Origin: CAVQBP01 sp964448105
GTDB taxonomy: Bacteria > Bacteroidota > Ignavibacteria > Ignavibacteriales > Ignavibacteriaceae
Direction of reading: 5' to 3'
Assembly: GCA_964448105.1 (NCBI GenBank)
Contig: CAYUVK010000033.1
Coordinates: 1-45,416 of the forward strand
Length of the DNA: 45,416 bases
The position numbers and the translations under genes were made by a program. Below, piece by piece: positions 1 through 7,656 of the stretch; position 1 is the stretch's first letter; every line of letters starts with the position of its first letter. Below the pieces are notes generated by a model, which had not been told where the DNA came from, did no database searches, and saw only the letters and a program-made list of their open reading frames with translations.

Positions 1-170
1 ACACTTGTACTTATTGAAAGAGATGAAAGTAATAATTAAGTTATACACCCATGCAATTAAAAGTTACAAACAAAATAACATTATCCTTTCTCTGGGAGTT
101 GTACCGACAAAAATCCGGTACTGATCCGGTACTCAGCCGGTACTTTGATAGGGGGATTTTTAAAATTCTC

Positions 171-210
171 AAAAATAAAAAAGCCCTAAAACAGTTCGTT
201 TTAAGGCTTT
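171..210 (-). terminator. Rho-independent terminator after tRNA-Thr
   Basis: Read on the minus strand, a 13-bp stem (180-192 pairing with 198-210, with one G-U pair) closes a 5-nt loop and is followed by a T-rich run (171-179). It lies 5 nt past the 3' end of the tRNA, so it most likely ends the tRNA transcript. The stem and tail are seen directly; activity is inferred. Confidence 0.8.
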
Positions 211-215
211 TCAAG

Positions 216-288
216 AGCTGGCGGACGGATTTGAACCGCCGACCGGCTGATTACAAATCAGCTGCTCTACCAGCTGAGCTACGCCAGC
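216..288 (-). tRNA. tRNA-Thr (anticodon UGU)
   Basis: The minus strand folds into a full 73-nt cloverleaf. The acceptor stem GCTGGCG (288-282) pairs with CGCCAGC (223-217), and a discriminator U sits at 216. The D-arm is GCTCAGCTGGTAGAGC and the T-arm contains GGTTCAAATCC. The anticodon TGT is at 255-253 in a CTGAT/ATCAG stem, which gives threonine (ACA codons). CCA is not encoded. The gene follows the TlyC-like gene by 68 nt on the same strand. Confidence 0.97.
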
Positions 289-356
289 ATCATTTTATTT
301 GAGGTTCAAAACTAATACTATTTTTTATCCTTTTCAAGCAGGCTTTTACCTGGTTC

Positions 357-1670
357 TTATCTTTCTAAAAAATCGTTTTGTATTGAGTATACTTTGAATT
401 GTACCATCTTCTGTCTTATCTTTTTTATTAATTCAAAATAAAGATTTTCATATTGTAGAGCTTCACCTGAGTTTAAAATTTTACCCGTCTTATATGCAAC
501 AAATCCAGCTATAGTGTTATACTCTTCGGAATGAGGAAGTACAATATTAAATTTATCATTAAAATCATCGATGCTCATTGAACCTAAAATATTATACTTA
601 CCATCTGGCATTTTTATATATTCGGTCGGTCGAACATTAACATCTGAGAATTCACCAACAATCTCTTCAATAATATCTTCCATAGAAATTATCCCCTCTG
701 TACCGCCATACTCATCAGTTACTATCGCCAAGCGTTCTCCCCTTTTTTGCATTTCTTTTAATATTTCTGAAATTAATTTTTTATCCGGTATAAAATAAAC
801 CGGCCTTATTAAAGATTTTAAATCTACATTTTTATTCTCTATAAAATATTTAATAATATCTTTTGTATGCAGAACTCCTAAAATATTATCAATTGTAATA
901 TCAAAAACCGGAATTAAAGAATGCTTAGTATTTAATATTTCCTCTTTTATTTTGGAAATATTTTCTGTTAATTCAATTGCTACCATATCAATTCTTGGGA
1001 CCATAACTTCAAACGCACGAAGATCATTGAACTCAAAAACATTTTCAATTATCTCTTTTTCCGTTTCATCAATAGCACCGGTTTCTACTCCTTCCGAAAT
1101 AATTATTCTAATTTCATCCTCCGATAATCTTGTCTGGGAAAAGCTTGTTTTTTCATTAAAGAAGGAAAGAATAACATTAGCTGCTTTTGAAATAAGTTGG
1201 ATTGGATATTTGAACATCTTCGTTAAAAGGATTAAACTTTTTACACTAACTTTCGCAATACTTTTTGCATACTTGAATCCTATTGCTTTTGGAATTAGGA
1301 TGACGAAAATAAGTGTTAACAAAGCAAATATTATTGCAACAATTAGAGAGGTGACAAAGAAAATATGATCGGATAGGTAGTGAATATTTAGACTGGTTAT
1401 AAACAGTTTTAGCAAATTGAAAATTAAATGAAAACCAATAAGCGCCGAGAAAAAAAGAGAAAAAGAAGTTACTAATTGAATAGTCCCAAAGAATGAATCG
1501 GAACTTTTTTGTATTCTTTCAAAATCTGCAGCTGATTTATCTTTCTTTTCTTTTAATTCTTCAATTTTATTTGCACCAAAAGAACCAATTGCAACCTCCG
1601 CAGCCGAAAGAAAACTAGTAATAAAAATGAGAATAATTAGTAAAATAATTTCTAATGTAATAAAATCCAT
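357..1670 (-). CDS. TlyC/CorC-type CBS-domain membrane protein (hemolysin/CNNM family)
   Basis: This 437-aa inner-membrane protein has the standard layout of the family. An N-terminal DUF21/CNNM membrane domain has hydrophobic segments near residues 5-25, 62-90 and 103-128. A linker leads to a CBS pair that begins at the MVPR motif (223-226) and includes VTDEYGGTEGIIS (317-329) and EDIIEEIVGE (331-340). The C-terminal CorC_HlyC domain follows (about 350-430). Relatives are linked to Mg2+/Co2+ efflux or resistance, and the older name hemolysin is historical. It is the last protein gene of a minus-strand run and precedes tRNA-Thr. The family is clear; the transported ion is not. Confidence 0.92.
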   Translation of the reverse strand: MDFITLEIILLIILIFITSFLSAAEVAIGSFGANKIEELKEKKDKSAADFERIQKSSDSFFGTIQLVTSFSLFFSALIGFHLIFNLLKLFITSLNIHYLSDHIFFVTSLIVAIIFALLTLIFVILIPKAIGFKYAKSIAKVSVKSLILLTKMFKYPIQLISKAANVILSFFNEKTSFSQTRLSEDEIRIIISEGVETGAIDETEKEIIENVFEFNDLRAFEVMVPRIDMVAIELTENISKIKEEILNTKHSLIPVFDITIDNILGVLHTKDIIKYFIENKNVDLKSLIRPVYFIPDKKLISEILKEMQKRGERLAIVTDEYGGTEGIISMEDIIEEIVGEFSDVNVRPTEYIKMPDGKYNILGSMSIDDFNDKFNIVLPHSEEYNTIAGFVAYKTGKILNSGEALQYENLYFELIKKIRQKMVQFKVYSIQNDFLER

Positions 1671-1790
1671 TTAGAGTAAAAGAGAAATGTAGAAATAGAC
1701 TAATAAACTAATGAACATTTTACAATACAAAATAATGATTTTATGAAATATATATATTTTATTCTGATTTCGCTTGATTTCTTTATCCGT

Positions 1791-2408
1791 TTAATTTATT
1801 ATTTTAAAATCGTTAACCCAAATTACTTCGCAAGCACCGCCGCCGGTGTCGTCACGTGTTAAAGAACTTTTCCACTTCCAGCCGTCTTTTGCTTCAATGT
1901 AAACTAAATAACCGTTCAACTCTATTATATTTCCTTTTATTACTTTATCTAATATATCTTCTATTTTTTCATCTGCCGGAATAATATGCATGTTGGCACT
2001 TTCAGTTTCGATTAATCTTCTTGGTATAGGATAGTTATCTGTACTCCAATGATACCAGCGATTACTCTGACTAATATCTATTCTGTTTAAGTTTGCTTGA
2101 TCCGACATTTCTTCCCAGCCCAATGCTAAATCAACAGGTGCAAGATCTGATTCCCTATCCATATGATACCATTCAAGGCTTAAAACCCTTGCCTTCAAGT
2201 GAAAATTTGCAAGCGGGATTATCTCATACTCTTCCTTTTCCCAAGGTTTTCCATTTACAATATTTTTTTGAGTAGGACTTTCTTTTACAATAATTCCGGC
2301 CGGATATTTTAGCTCTTTTTCCGGCCAAGCAAGCTGGTATATTAAAAAAACAACAATTAAAACAAATAAAATTTTGAAAAAAGTATTTTTAGTCATAACA
2401 GGAACCAT
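1791..2408 (-). CDS. Membrane-anchored hypothetical protein
   Basis: This 205-aa protein has one N-terminal hydrophobic segment (about residues 9-27), which would anchor a soluble domain outside the cytoplasm. The domain carries a distinctive ISQSNRWYHW segment, a SANMHIIPADE segment and a C-terminal SSLTRDDTGGGACEVIWV stretch with the only Cys. These look like conserved motifs of an uncharacterised bacterial family that I recognise but cannot assign a function. A second in-frame ATG at codon 5 (2396) is also possible; neither start has a clear Shine-Dalgarno. It lies 53 nt after the dehydrogenase gene and is probably cotranscribed with it. Confidence 0.75.
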   Translation of the reverse strand: MVPVMTKNTFFKILFVLIVVFLIYQLAWPEKELKYPAGIIVKESPTQKNIVNGKPWEKEEYEIIPLANFHLKARVLSLEWYHMDRESDLAPVDLALGWEEMSDQANLNRIDISQSNRWYHWSTDNYPIPRRLIETESANMHIIPADEKIEDILDKVIKGNIIELNGYLVYIEAKDGWKWKSSLTRDDTGGGACEVIWVNDFKIIN

Positions 2409-2461
2409 TTTAATTTGATTTCAATTTAATTTCACTAAAAGGTTTAACCTTCTTTTGTCCC

Positions 2462-3580
2462 CTACTCTACGCTAAAGATAATATTCCTTTCTTTTAAGTC
2501 GTTAATTATCTTATTAAAAGATTTCTCATCTGCTCCAATAAATTCAGGCGGAGACATTCCCTTTTGGGAATATTCATTGTTGATCAAAAGTCTTGCCACT
2601 GAAGAACATGTAAATCCTGTGGTTCTTGCCATTGATGTTATCTTAGTTTTTTCATCAAATTGATCAAATAGATTATATTTGTACTCTTTATATTTATTAT
2701 TTTCTTTGCCCATTATTTTAATTTGTAAAACTGTAAACTCTTTTTCGTTTTCTTCAAGATGCCACAATGGAAATAATAGTTTTGCAGTCAGATCAACCGG
2801 TCTTATTTTTGTACCATTTAGTTCAATAAATTCTTTGTTAAAAAATCCGCTTTCTTTAAGTAAATTGATATGTTCTATATGTCCTGGATAACGCAAAGTT
2901 TTTTCCATCATATTAGGAATATTCATTGTTTTAATTAAGGTTCTCAAGCCGTCCGTATTAAATGATTCCAGGGTTCCAATTTTTTCAATGCTAACAGATT
3001 CAATATCTGATAGAGCAGGCTTGATGATTATTTTATTATTTTCAACAATTCTTGCCGGACGAGTGTATTCTTCAATAACATCAATAGGAGAAAAAGGAGC
3101 TTTATATTGAAAAGGTAATTTTCTTTCGAAAGGTAAACCGCCCACCAAACATTCAAAATATTCGACTTCCATTTTAGAATTATGATGGCCGAGAATTATG
3201 TTGCTTAATCCGGGTGCAATTCCACAATCAACAACAGCAGTTACATTTTTTTGTTTTGCAAGTTGATCAAGTTTAAAAGGATCTTCGTCAAAAAAAGAAA
3301 TATCAACAACATTTTTTCCCGCATCAATTATATGAGCAAGAGTATTATATCCCATCATACCCGGAACTGCGCAGACAACAAGATCAAAGTTTTCAACAAT
3401 TCTATAAATCACTTCCCTATTAGAAATGTCTTCCAACATAGTTTTTATTGAATACTTTTGAGCTAGTTTACTTAACTTATTTTTATCAATATCAACTACC
3501 GTTACATTATATTGAGAAGATAAATCGAAAGCAATTGCTCCGCCTATCATTCCGGCACCAAGAATAACAATTTTCTTCAT
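2462..3580 (-). CDS. Saccharopine dehydrogenase-like / lysine 6-dehydrogenase family oxidoreductase
   Basis: This 372-aa NAD(P)-dependent enzyme has a Rossmann fold at the N-terminus: GAGMIGG (8-14), with the acidic VVDID (28-32) ending strand beta-2, which favours NAD. DCGIAPG (118-124), RYPGH (230-234) and MARTTGFT (317-324) match the layout of bacterial L-lysine 6-dehydrogenases and the catalytic C-terminal domain of saccharopine dehydrogenase. Length fits lysine 6-dehydrogenase (about 380 aa) better than saccharopine dehydrogenase. The likely reaction is oxidation of an amino-acid side chain or a related secondary amine; substrate is inferred only. It lies 27 nt after the old yellow enzyme gene. 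Confidence 0.85.
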   Translation of the reverse strand: MKKIVILGAGMIGGAIAFDLSSQYNVTVVDIDKNKLSKLAQKYSIKTMLEDISNREVIYRIVENFDLVVCAVPGMMGYNTLAHIIDAGKNVVDISFFDEDPFKLDQLAKQKNVTAVVDCGIAPGLSNIILGHHNSKMEVEYFECLVGGLPFERKLPFQYKAPFSPIDVIEEYTRPARIVENNKIIIKPALSDIESVSIEKIGTLESFNTDGLRTLIKTMNIPNMMEKTLRYPGHIEHINLLKESGFFNKEFIELNGTKIRPVDLTAKLLFPLWHLEENEKEFTVLQIKIMGKENNKYKEYKYNLFDQFDEKTKITSMARTTGFTCSSVARLLINNEYSQKGMSPPEFIGADEKSFNKIINDLKERNIIFSVE

Positions 3581-3607
3581 ATAATTTTTTACATTAAAAA
3601 TATCCAG

Positions 3608-4675
3608 TCAGATTTTTTTAGCTCTTAAATATTGATTCGGCCACTCAACATCTGCTTTTAATTTTTCTGCAGCGTATAACGGCCAATATGGATTTCTAAG
3701 CATTTCTCTGGCAAGAACTATTAAATCAGCCTGGTTTGTTCTTATAATATGTTCTGCTTGTTCGGGGGAAGTGATTAATCCGACTCCAGCAGTTAAAATA
3801 TTAACTTGTTTTTTTATCTCTTCTGAAAAAGGGATTTGATATCCAGATCCAAAAGATATTTTTGCATAAGAAATATTCCCGCCGCTTGAACAGTCAATTA
3901 AATCTACACCCGCTTCTTTAAGCCATCCGGCCAACTTAACAGATTGTTTAATATCCCAACCATTTTCAACCCAATCGGTTGCTGAAATACGAACGAAAAG
4001 TGGCATATTTTCAGGAATAACATTCCTTATATTTTCTGCAATTTCAATAGCCAGTCTGCACCTGTTCTCTAAACTTCCTCCATATTCATCAGTACGAAAA
4101 TTTGAAAGCGGGGATAAGAACTCATGAACCAAATAACCATGTGCCATATGTAATTCAATTATTTGAAACCCGGCCTGGATACTTCTTTCGGCTGCTAATT
4201 TAAATTGGTTAATTAATTTTTGAATATCACCTTTATTCATTTCTTTTGGCAATGGATAGTTATCGGCAAAAGGAATAGAACTGGGTCCCATTGTCTGCCA
4301 TCCGCCTTCCTCTTTACTAACTGCACCGGTTCCCTTCCATGGAGAATAGGTTGAAGCTTTACGTCCGGCATGAGCTAGTTGAATGCCAGGGATAGAATTC
4401 TGTAATTTAATAAATGAGGTAATTTTTTTGTAAGCTTCTGTATGTTTATCACTCCATATCCCGGCATCATCGGGCGAAATCCTTCCTTCAGGTGAAACAG
4501 CAGTTGCTTCTGCAATTATTAGTGCGGCACCACCAACTGCCCTGCTTCCAAGATGAACAAAATGCCAGTCCGTAGGAAAGCCATCCTTACTTGAGTATTG
4601 ACACATTGGTGATACAACGATTCTATTTTTTAATTTTATTCCCCTAACATTTATTGAACTAAATAATCGACTCAT
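3608..4675 (-). CDS. NADH:flavin oxidoreductase, YqjM-type old yellow enzyme
   Basis: This 355-aa FMN-dependent ene-reductase has a TIM-barrel fold. The thermophilic-like/YqjM subclass is shown by VSPMCQYS with Cys25 and Tyr27 near the flavin, by LAHAGRKAS (100-108) and by the substrate-binding pair His176/His179 with Tyr181. The C-terminal PYWPLYAA and the WPNQYLR tail, which reaches the neighbouring subunit in YqjM, are also present. It reduces activated C=C bonds of enones or nitro compounds with NAD(P)H. It heads the minus-strand run with the lysine dehydrogenase-like gene, so the two may act on one substrate class, but nothing here proves that. Confidence 0.93.
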   Translation of the reverse strand: MSRLFSSINVRGIKLKNRIVVSPMCQYSSKDGFPTDWHFVHLGSRAVGGAALIIAEATAVSPEGRISPDDAGIWSDKHTEAYKKITSFIKLQNSIPGIQLAHAGRKASTYSPWKGTGAVSKEEGGWQTMGPSSIPFADNYPLPKEMNKGDIQKLINQFKLAAERSIQAGFQIIELHMAHGYLVHEFLSPLSNFRTDEYGGSLENRCRLAIEIAENIRNVIPENMPLFVRISATDWVENGWDIKQSVKLAGWLKEAGVDLIDCSSGGNISYAKISFGSGYQIPFSEEIKKQVNILTAGVGLITSPEQAEHIIRTNQADLIVLAREMLRNPYWPLYAAEKLKADVEWPNQYLRAKKI

Positions 4676-4860
4676 ATCTACAATTTTTAATAAAGTTTAA
4701 CATTATTAGAATTTTAATAAACAGGTTTTCAATGCAAACATAAATTAATTATAACGCAATTAAAATTCTTATCATAACTCAAGGTATGGAATGACAAATC
4801 TCTGATTATTTAGGAAGTAAAAGAGATAAGTATGAGTTGTTAAAATAAATACTTCTAAAT

Positions 4861-4893
4861 ATAAAAAAAGGCAGTCACTAATTCGTGACTGCC
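4861..4893 (-). terminator. Strong rho-independent terminator of the beta-helix gene
   Basis: A perfect 9-bp GC-rich stem, GGCAGTCAC (4870-4878) with GTGACTGCC (4885-4893) around a 6-nt loop, is followed on the minus strand by seven Ts (4869-4863) and AT. It lies 45 nt past the stop of the beta-helix gene. Confidence 0.92.
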
Positions 4894-4938
4894 TAATAAT
4901 CGAAACAATGAGCTTGTTGATTATTTCAGAATACTTTA

Positions 4939-7542
4939 TTACTTGAGAAGAATCATCTTTTTATTCATTCTGAAATTACCGGCTTCCAGACTATATAGAT
5001 ATACACCGGAAGCTAGGTTAACAGCATTAAACTGATAAGTATATGTTCCAGCATTCATATAGTTATTAATAAGTGTAGCTACCCTTTGTCCAAGTATATT
5101 ATAAATAATCAACTTAACATTGGAAGCTTTAGCTAGTGAGAAGTTGATATTTGTAGTCGGGTTGAACGGATTCGGGTAATTCTGTGATAAGGAATAACTG
5201 TTTGGTAGACTGTTATGATCAACAATTCCTGCAATTACAGAATCTTTAATCAGCTGTACATAATCGAGATTAAAGTTACCGCCGCTAATTGTGAATTGAT
5301 GAGCTCCGCCTGTTAATGGGAATTTATCAGTTAAATAGCTAAGACCGGTTGAATCAGTATTTCCTTTCAAAGTAGCAGACAACAAATCTGTTGCTCCTTC
5401 TTTAACCGTTATTGCTTGATCTCCGCTATAGTTCTGATAAAAGAGATTTAATCTGTAATTTTGATCATTGGGAGCGCTCAAATTAAATGTTACATTTCCG
5501 TTAGCACCCATAGCTACATATTTAAAACCAGATGCGACCCATTTAACTCCTACAGCACCAGCAGTAACTAAATCAGTCTCAGCATCAGGAGCTTTTAATT
5601 TTATTGTGTCCGTTCCGTCGTGAACAACAATATCTATTTCAGCAAATCGAACTTCACCCCATCCACCTGAAACAACTCCGATTGTATGCTGACTTCCAGC
5701 TTCAAAGGTAAATAGATCATTAGCAGGATCACCGAAAGCACCACCGCCATTACCGGATAGCTCTACAGAATCTGCTACAATAGGTACCCATATCCATTCA
5801 TTATTAGGTTGACCGGCTGCCGGACCTAAGTTGGGATCAAAAACAAACTGACCCCAGCCATGAGCTCTATCAACAAATTGAGTACCATCAATTGCAAGGT
5901 CCGGACCACTTTGTCCACGACCTGTTTCATGAACTAACCATTTTGTATCATATTGACCGGCATCAGGTGCTGTAAATGTCCATAAAATATGTCCGCTACC
6001 TGTATAATCGTAATAGGTTAATCCCTCAACTGCACTTACTGCAGCGTCTCCACCAACAGTAGCATCTTCTGCTTCACCACTTTCGACAGGAATTTGTACA
6101 CTTTTTTCTCCAGCTAAAGCATCAATTTGATTCATATATTGTACTTTATTAGTCTCCCAATCGGCATGTTTATTAGGGAACCAGTTAAGGTCGCCAACTG
6201 GTAGACCATCAGAACCTGCTGTCATTAGACTAGCATCTGAATATGTAAAATTCTGGGCTAAAGGCCACTGCGGTGCTGTCCATAGAGTATCACCATTTTC
6301 AACAATCAAATCTTGCATCCAACCAGGGGCCGGTGTAATACCAGCACGAATATCTTTAATAAATTCGATCATTGTAGGATAATTGCTGCTATCAAATGTA
6401 GTAAAACTAGGCATCGAAGAAAGCCACATTGTATCTTTAATTGCCATTTGCCCGCCATTATCCGGACTATATGTAGTGAAGAATGAATCTGCAGTTGCAT
6501 TTGTAAAAGGTTGAATCCTTACAGTATCATCCCATGCAGTTTTGAAGGTTTGAGCAACAAAAGCAGCATTATTGGCAAAAACAATTCTTCTACCTAAATC
6601 AGGACCATATTTTGCCGGTATTGTTCCCATTGGAAAGATACCTGTATAGTAATCGGTCCTGTTAGGGTTGCCAATAGGATTATAATCATTATAACCTTCA
6701 CCATCAAAAAAAGGATTGATGAAAAGATTGTTAGCAATATGGGCTGTTTGCCACCATGTACCCTGGAAAGGTTGACGTCCTACATTTATCATCGTGTTAT
6801 GAACGAAGCGGAAATATTTTGCAGAACCGCCTTCAACTTGAACAACAAAGCAGCCAACATTTTCGAAAGTACAATTTTCGAATACAAGTGTGTCACAGTC
6901 AGCCCAAACAGAAACAGCGCGGCCTGTCCATTGCTGTGTAATGGGTTTTTCTACCAGGTTAATCCATTTACAATTTGTGAAATGTATATTATTGCCTTTG
7001 CTGGTCCATGCAGTAATTGCAAAATTTGAACGTTCAAAAATAACACTGTCAAATACACAATGCAGGTTATCACCGTCAAATTCCATTGGCTGATAATAAG
7101 TTTGGACACCATTATTATCAGAGCCGATTATGTATAAATTCTTCATATAAACATCACCATAACCGGATAAAATATGTCCGTCAACAGAACCATCATCTCT
7201 AGCTTTCATCTGGAGTGTCGGCGGGTTACTATATATATCAGTCGGATCAGGTGTTTGCCCTACAAATCTTAAAGCATACCCATTATTCTGGAAATGTTCT
7301 GTATTCCAGTACACGCCACCTTTCAGAAGAATATAAACACGATCGGGATCTGCCCTACCGCCACCCAGAACTGTATCTTTCGTAACGGCGTCATAAAGGG
7401 CATTAACAATAACGTTTCCCTGATCATCAAAACATTGAACCGTATAGTTATGCCCATCTATCTGAGCTTTTGTTTGCGGTATCCATAGAAACATGATAAC
7501 CGCAACAAACATTGTAATTGTAAACATGTACTTTAGCTTCAT
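4939..7542 (-). CDS. Secreted parallel beta-helix protein with CBM-like modules and T9SS type A sorting domain
   Basis: This is an 867-aa exported protein. A signal peptide (1-26, ending TKAQ) is followed by a right-handed parallel beta-helix region (about 100-330) with pectate-lyase-like rungs such as LVFENCTFENV and IHFTNCKWIN. Two beta-rich modules (about 485-650 and 655-780) resemble carbohydrate-binding modules of the CBM6/35 type. A type IX secretion C-terminal domain starts at LSQNYPNPFNPTTNINFSL and ends in KMILLK. It is likely a polysaccharide lyase-like or binding protein held on the cell surface. I cannot name a catalytic residue or substrate. A strong AGGAGG lies 6 nt before the ATG. 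It follows the TonB-dependent receptor by 114 nt. Confidence 0.85.
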   Translation of the reverse strand: MKLKYMFTITMFVAVIMFLWIPQTKAQIDGHNYTVQCFDDQGNVIVNALYDAVTKDTVLGGGRADPDRVYILLKGGVYWNTEHFQNNGYALRFVGQTPDPTDIYSNPPTLQMKARDDGSVDGHILSGYGDVYMKNLYIIGSDNNGVQTYYQPMEFDGDNLHCVFDSVIFERSNFAITAWTSKGNNIHFTNCKWINLVEKPITQQWTGRAVSVWADCDTLVFENCTFENVGCFVVQVEGGSAKYFRFVHNTMINVGRQPFQGTWWQTAHIANNLFINPFFDGEGYNDYNPIGNPNRTDYYTGIFPMGTIPAKYGPDLGRRIVFANNAAFVAQTFKTAWDDTVRIQPFTNATADSFFTTYSPDNGGQMAIKDTMWLSSMPSFTTFDSSNYPTMIEFIKDIRAGITPAPGWMQDLIVENGDTLWTAPQWPLAQNFTYSDASLMTAGSDGLPVGDLNWFPNKHADWETNKVQYMNQIDALAGEKSVQIPVESGEAEDATVGGDAAVSAVEGLTYYDYTGSGHILWTFTAPDAGQYDTKWLVHETGRGQSGPDLAIDGTQFVDRAHGWGQFVFDPNLGPAAGQPNNEWIWVPIVADSVELSGNGGGAFGDPANDLFTFEAGSQHTIGVVSGGWGEVRFAEIDIVVHDGTDTIKLKAPDAETDLVTAGAVGVKWVASGFKYVAMGANGNVTFNLSAPNDQNYRLNLFYQNYSGDQAITVKEGATDLLSATLKGNTDSTGLSYLTDKFPLTGGAHQFTISGGNFNLDYVQLIKDSVIAGIVDHNSLPNSYSLSQNYPNPFNPTTNINFSLAKASNVKLIIYNILGQRVATLINNYMNAGTYTYQFNAVNLASGVYLYSLEAGNFRMNKKMILLK

Positions 7543-7656
7543 ACTAATCCTCCTATATAATTAGTTAGTACATTTTTTGTTAGTTACATTTATACTGCAA
7601 AGCATAAATTATTTTTATATTTATTTAACAGCTTTTTATAATTAAATAATTAATAA

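Noticed and set aside
1..39. Possible 3' end of a plus-strand gene (TLVLIERDESNN-stop)
   Set aside because: Only 12 codons are visible and other frames are also open, so a gene cannot be supported.
51..302. 83-codon plus-strand ORF
   Set aside because: Its last third is the antisense of the tRNA-Thr gene, and the middle covers the terminator hairpin; it has no ribosome site and no recognisable domain.
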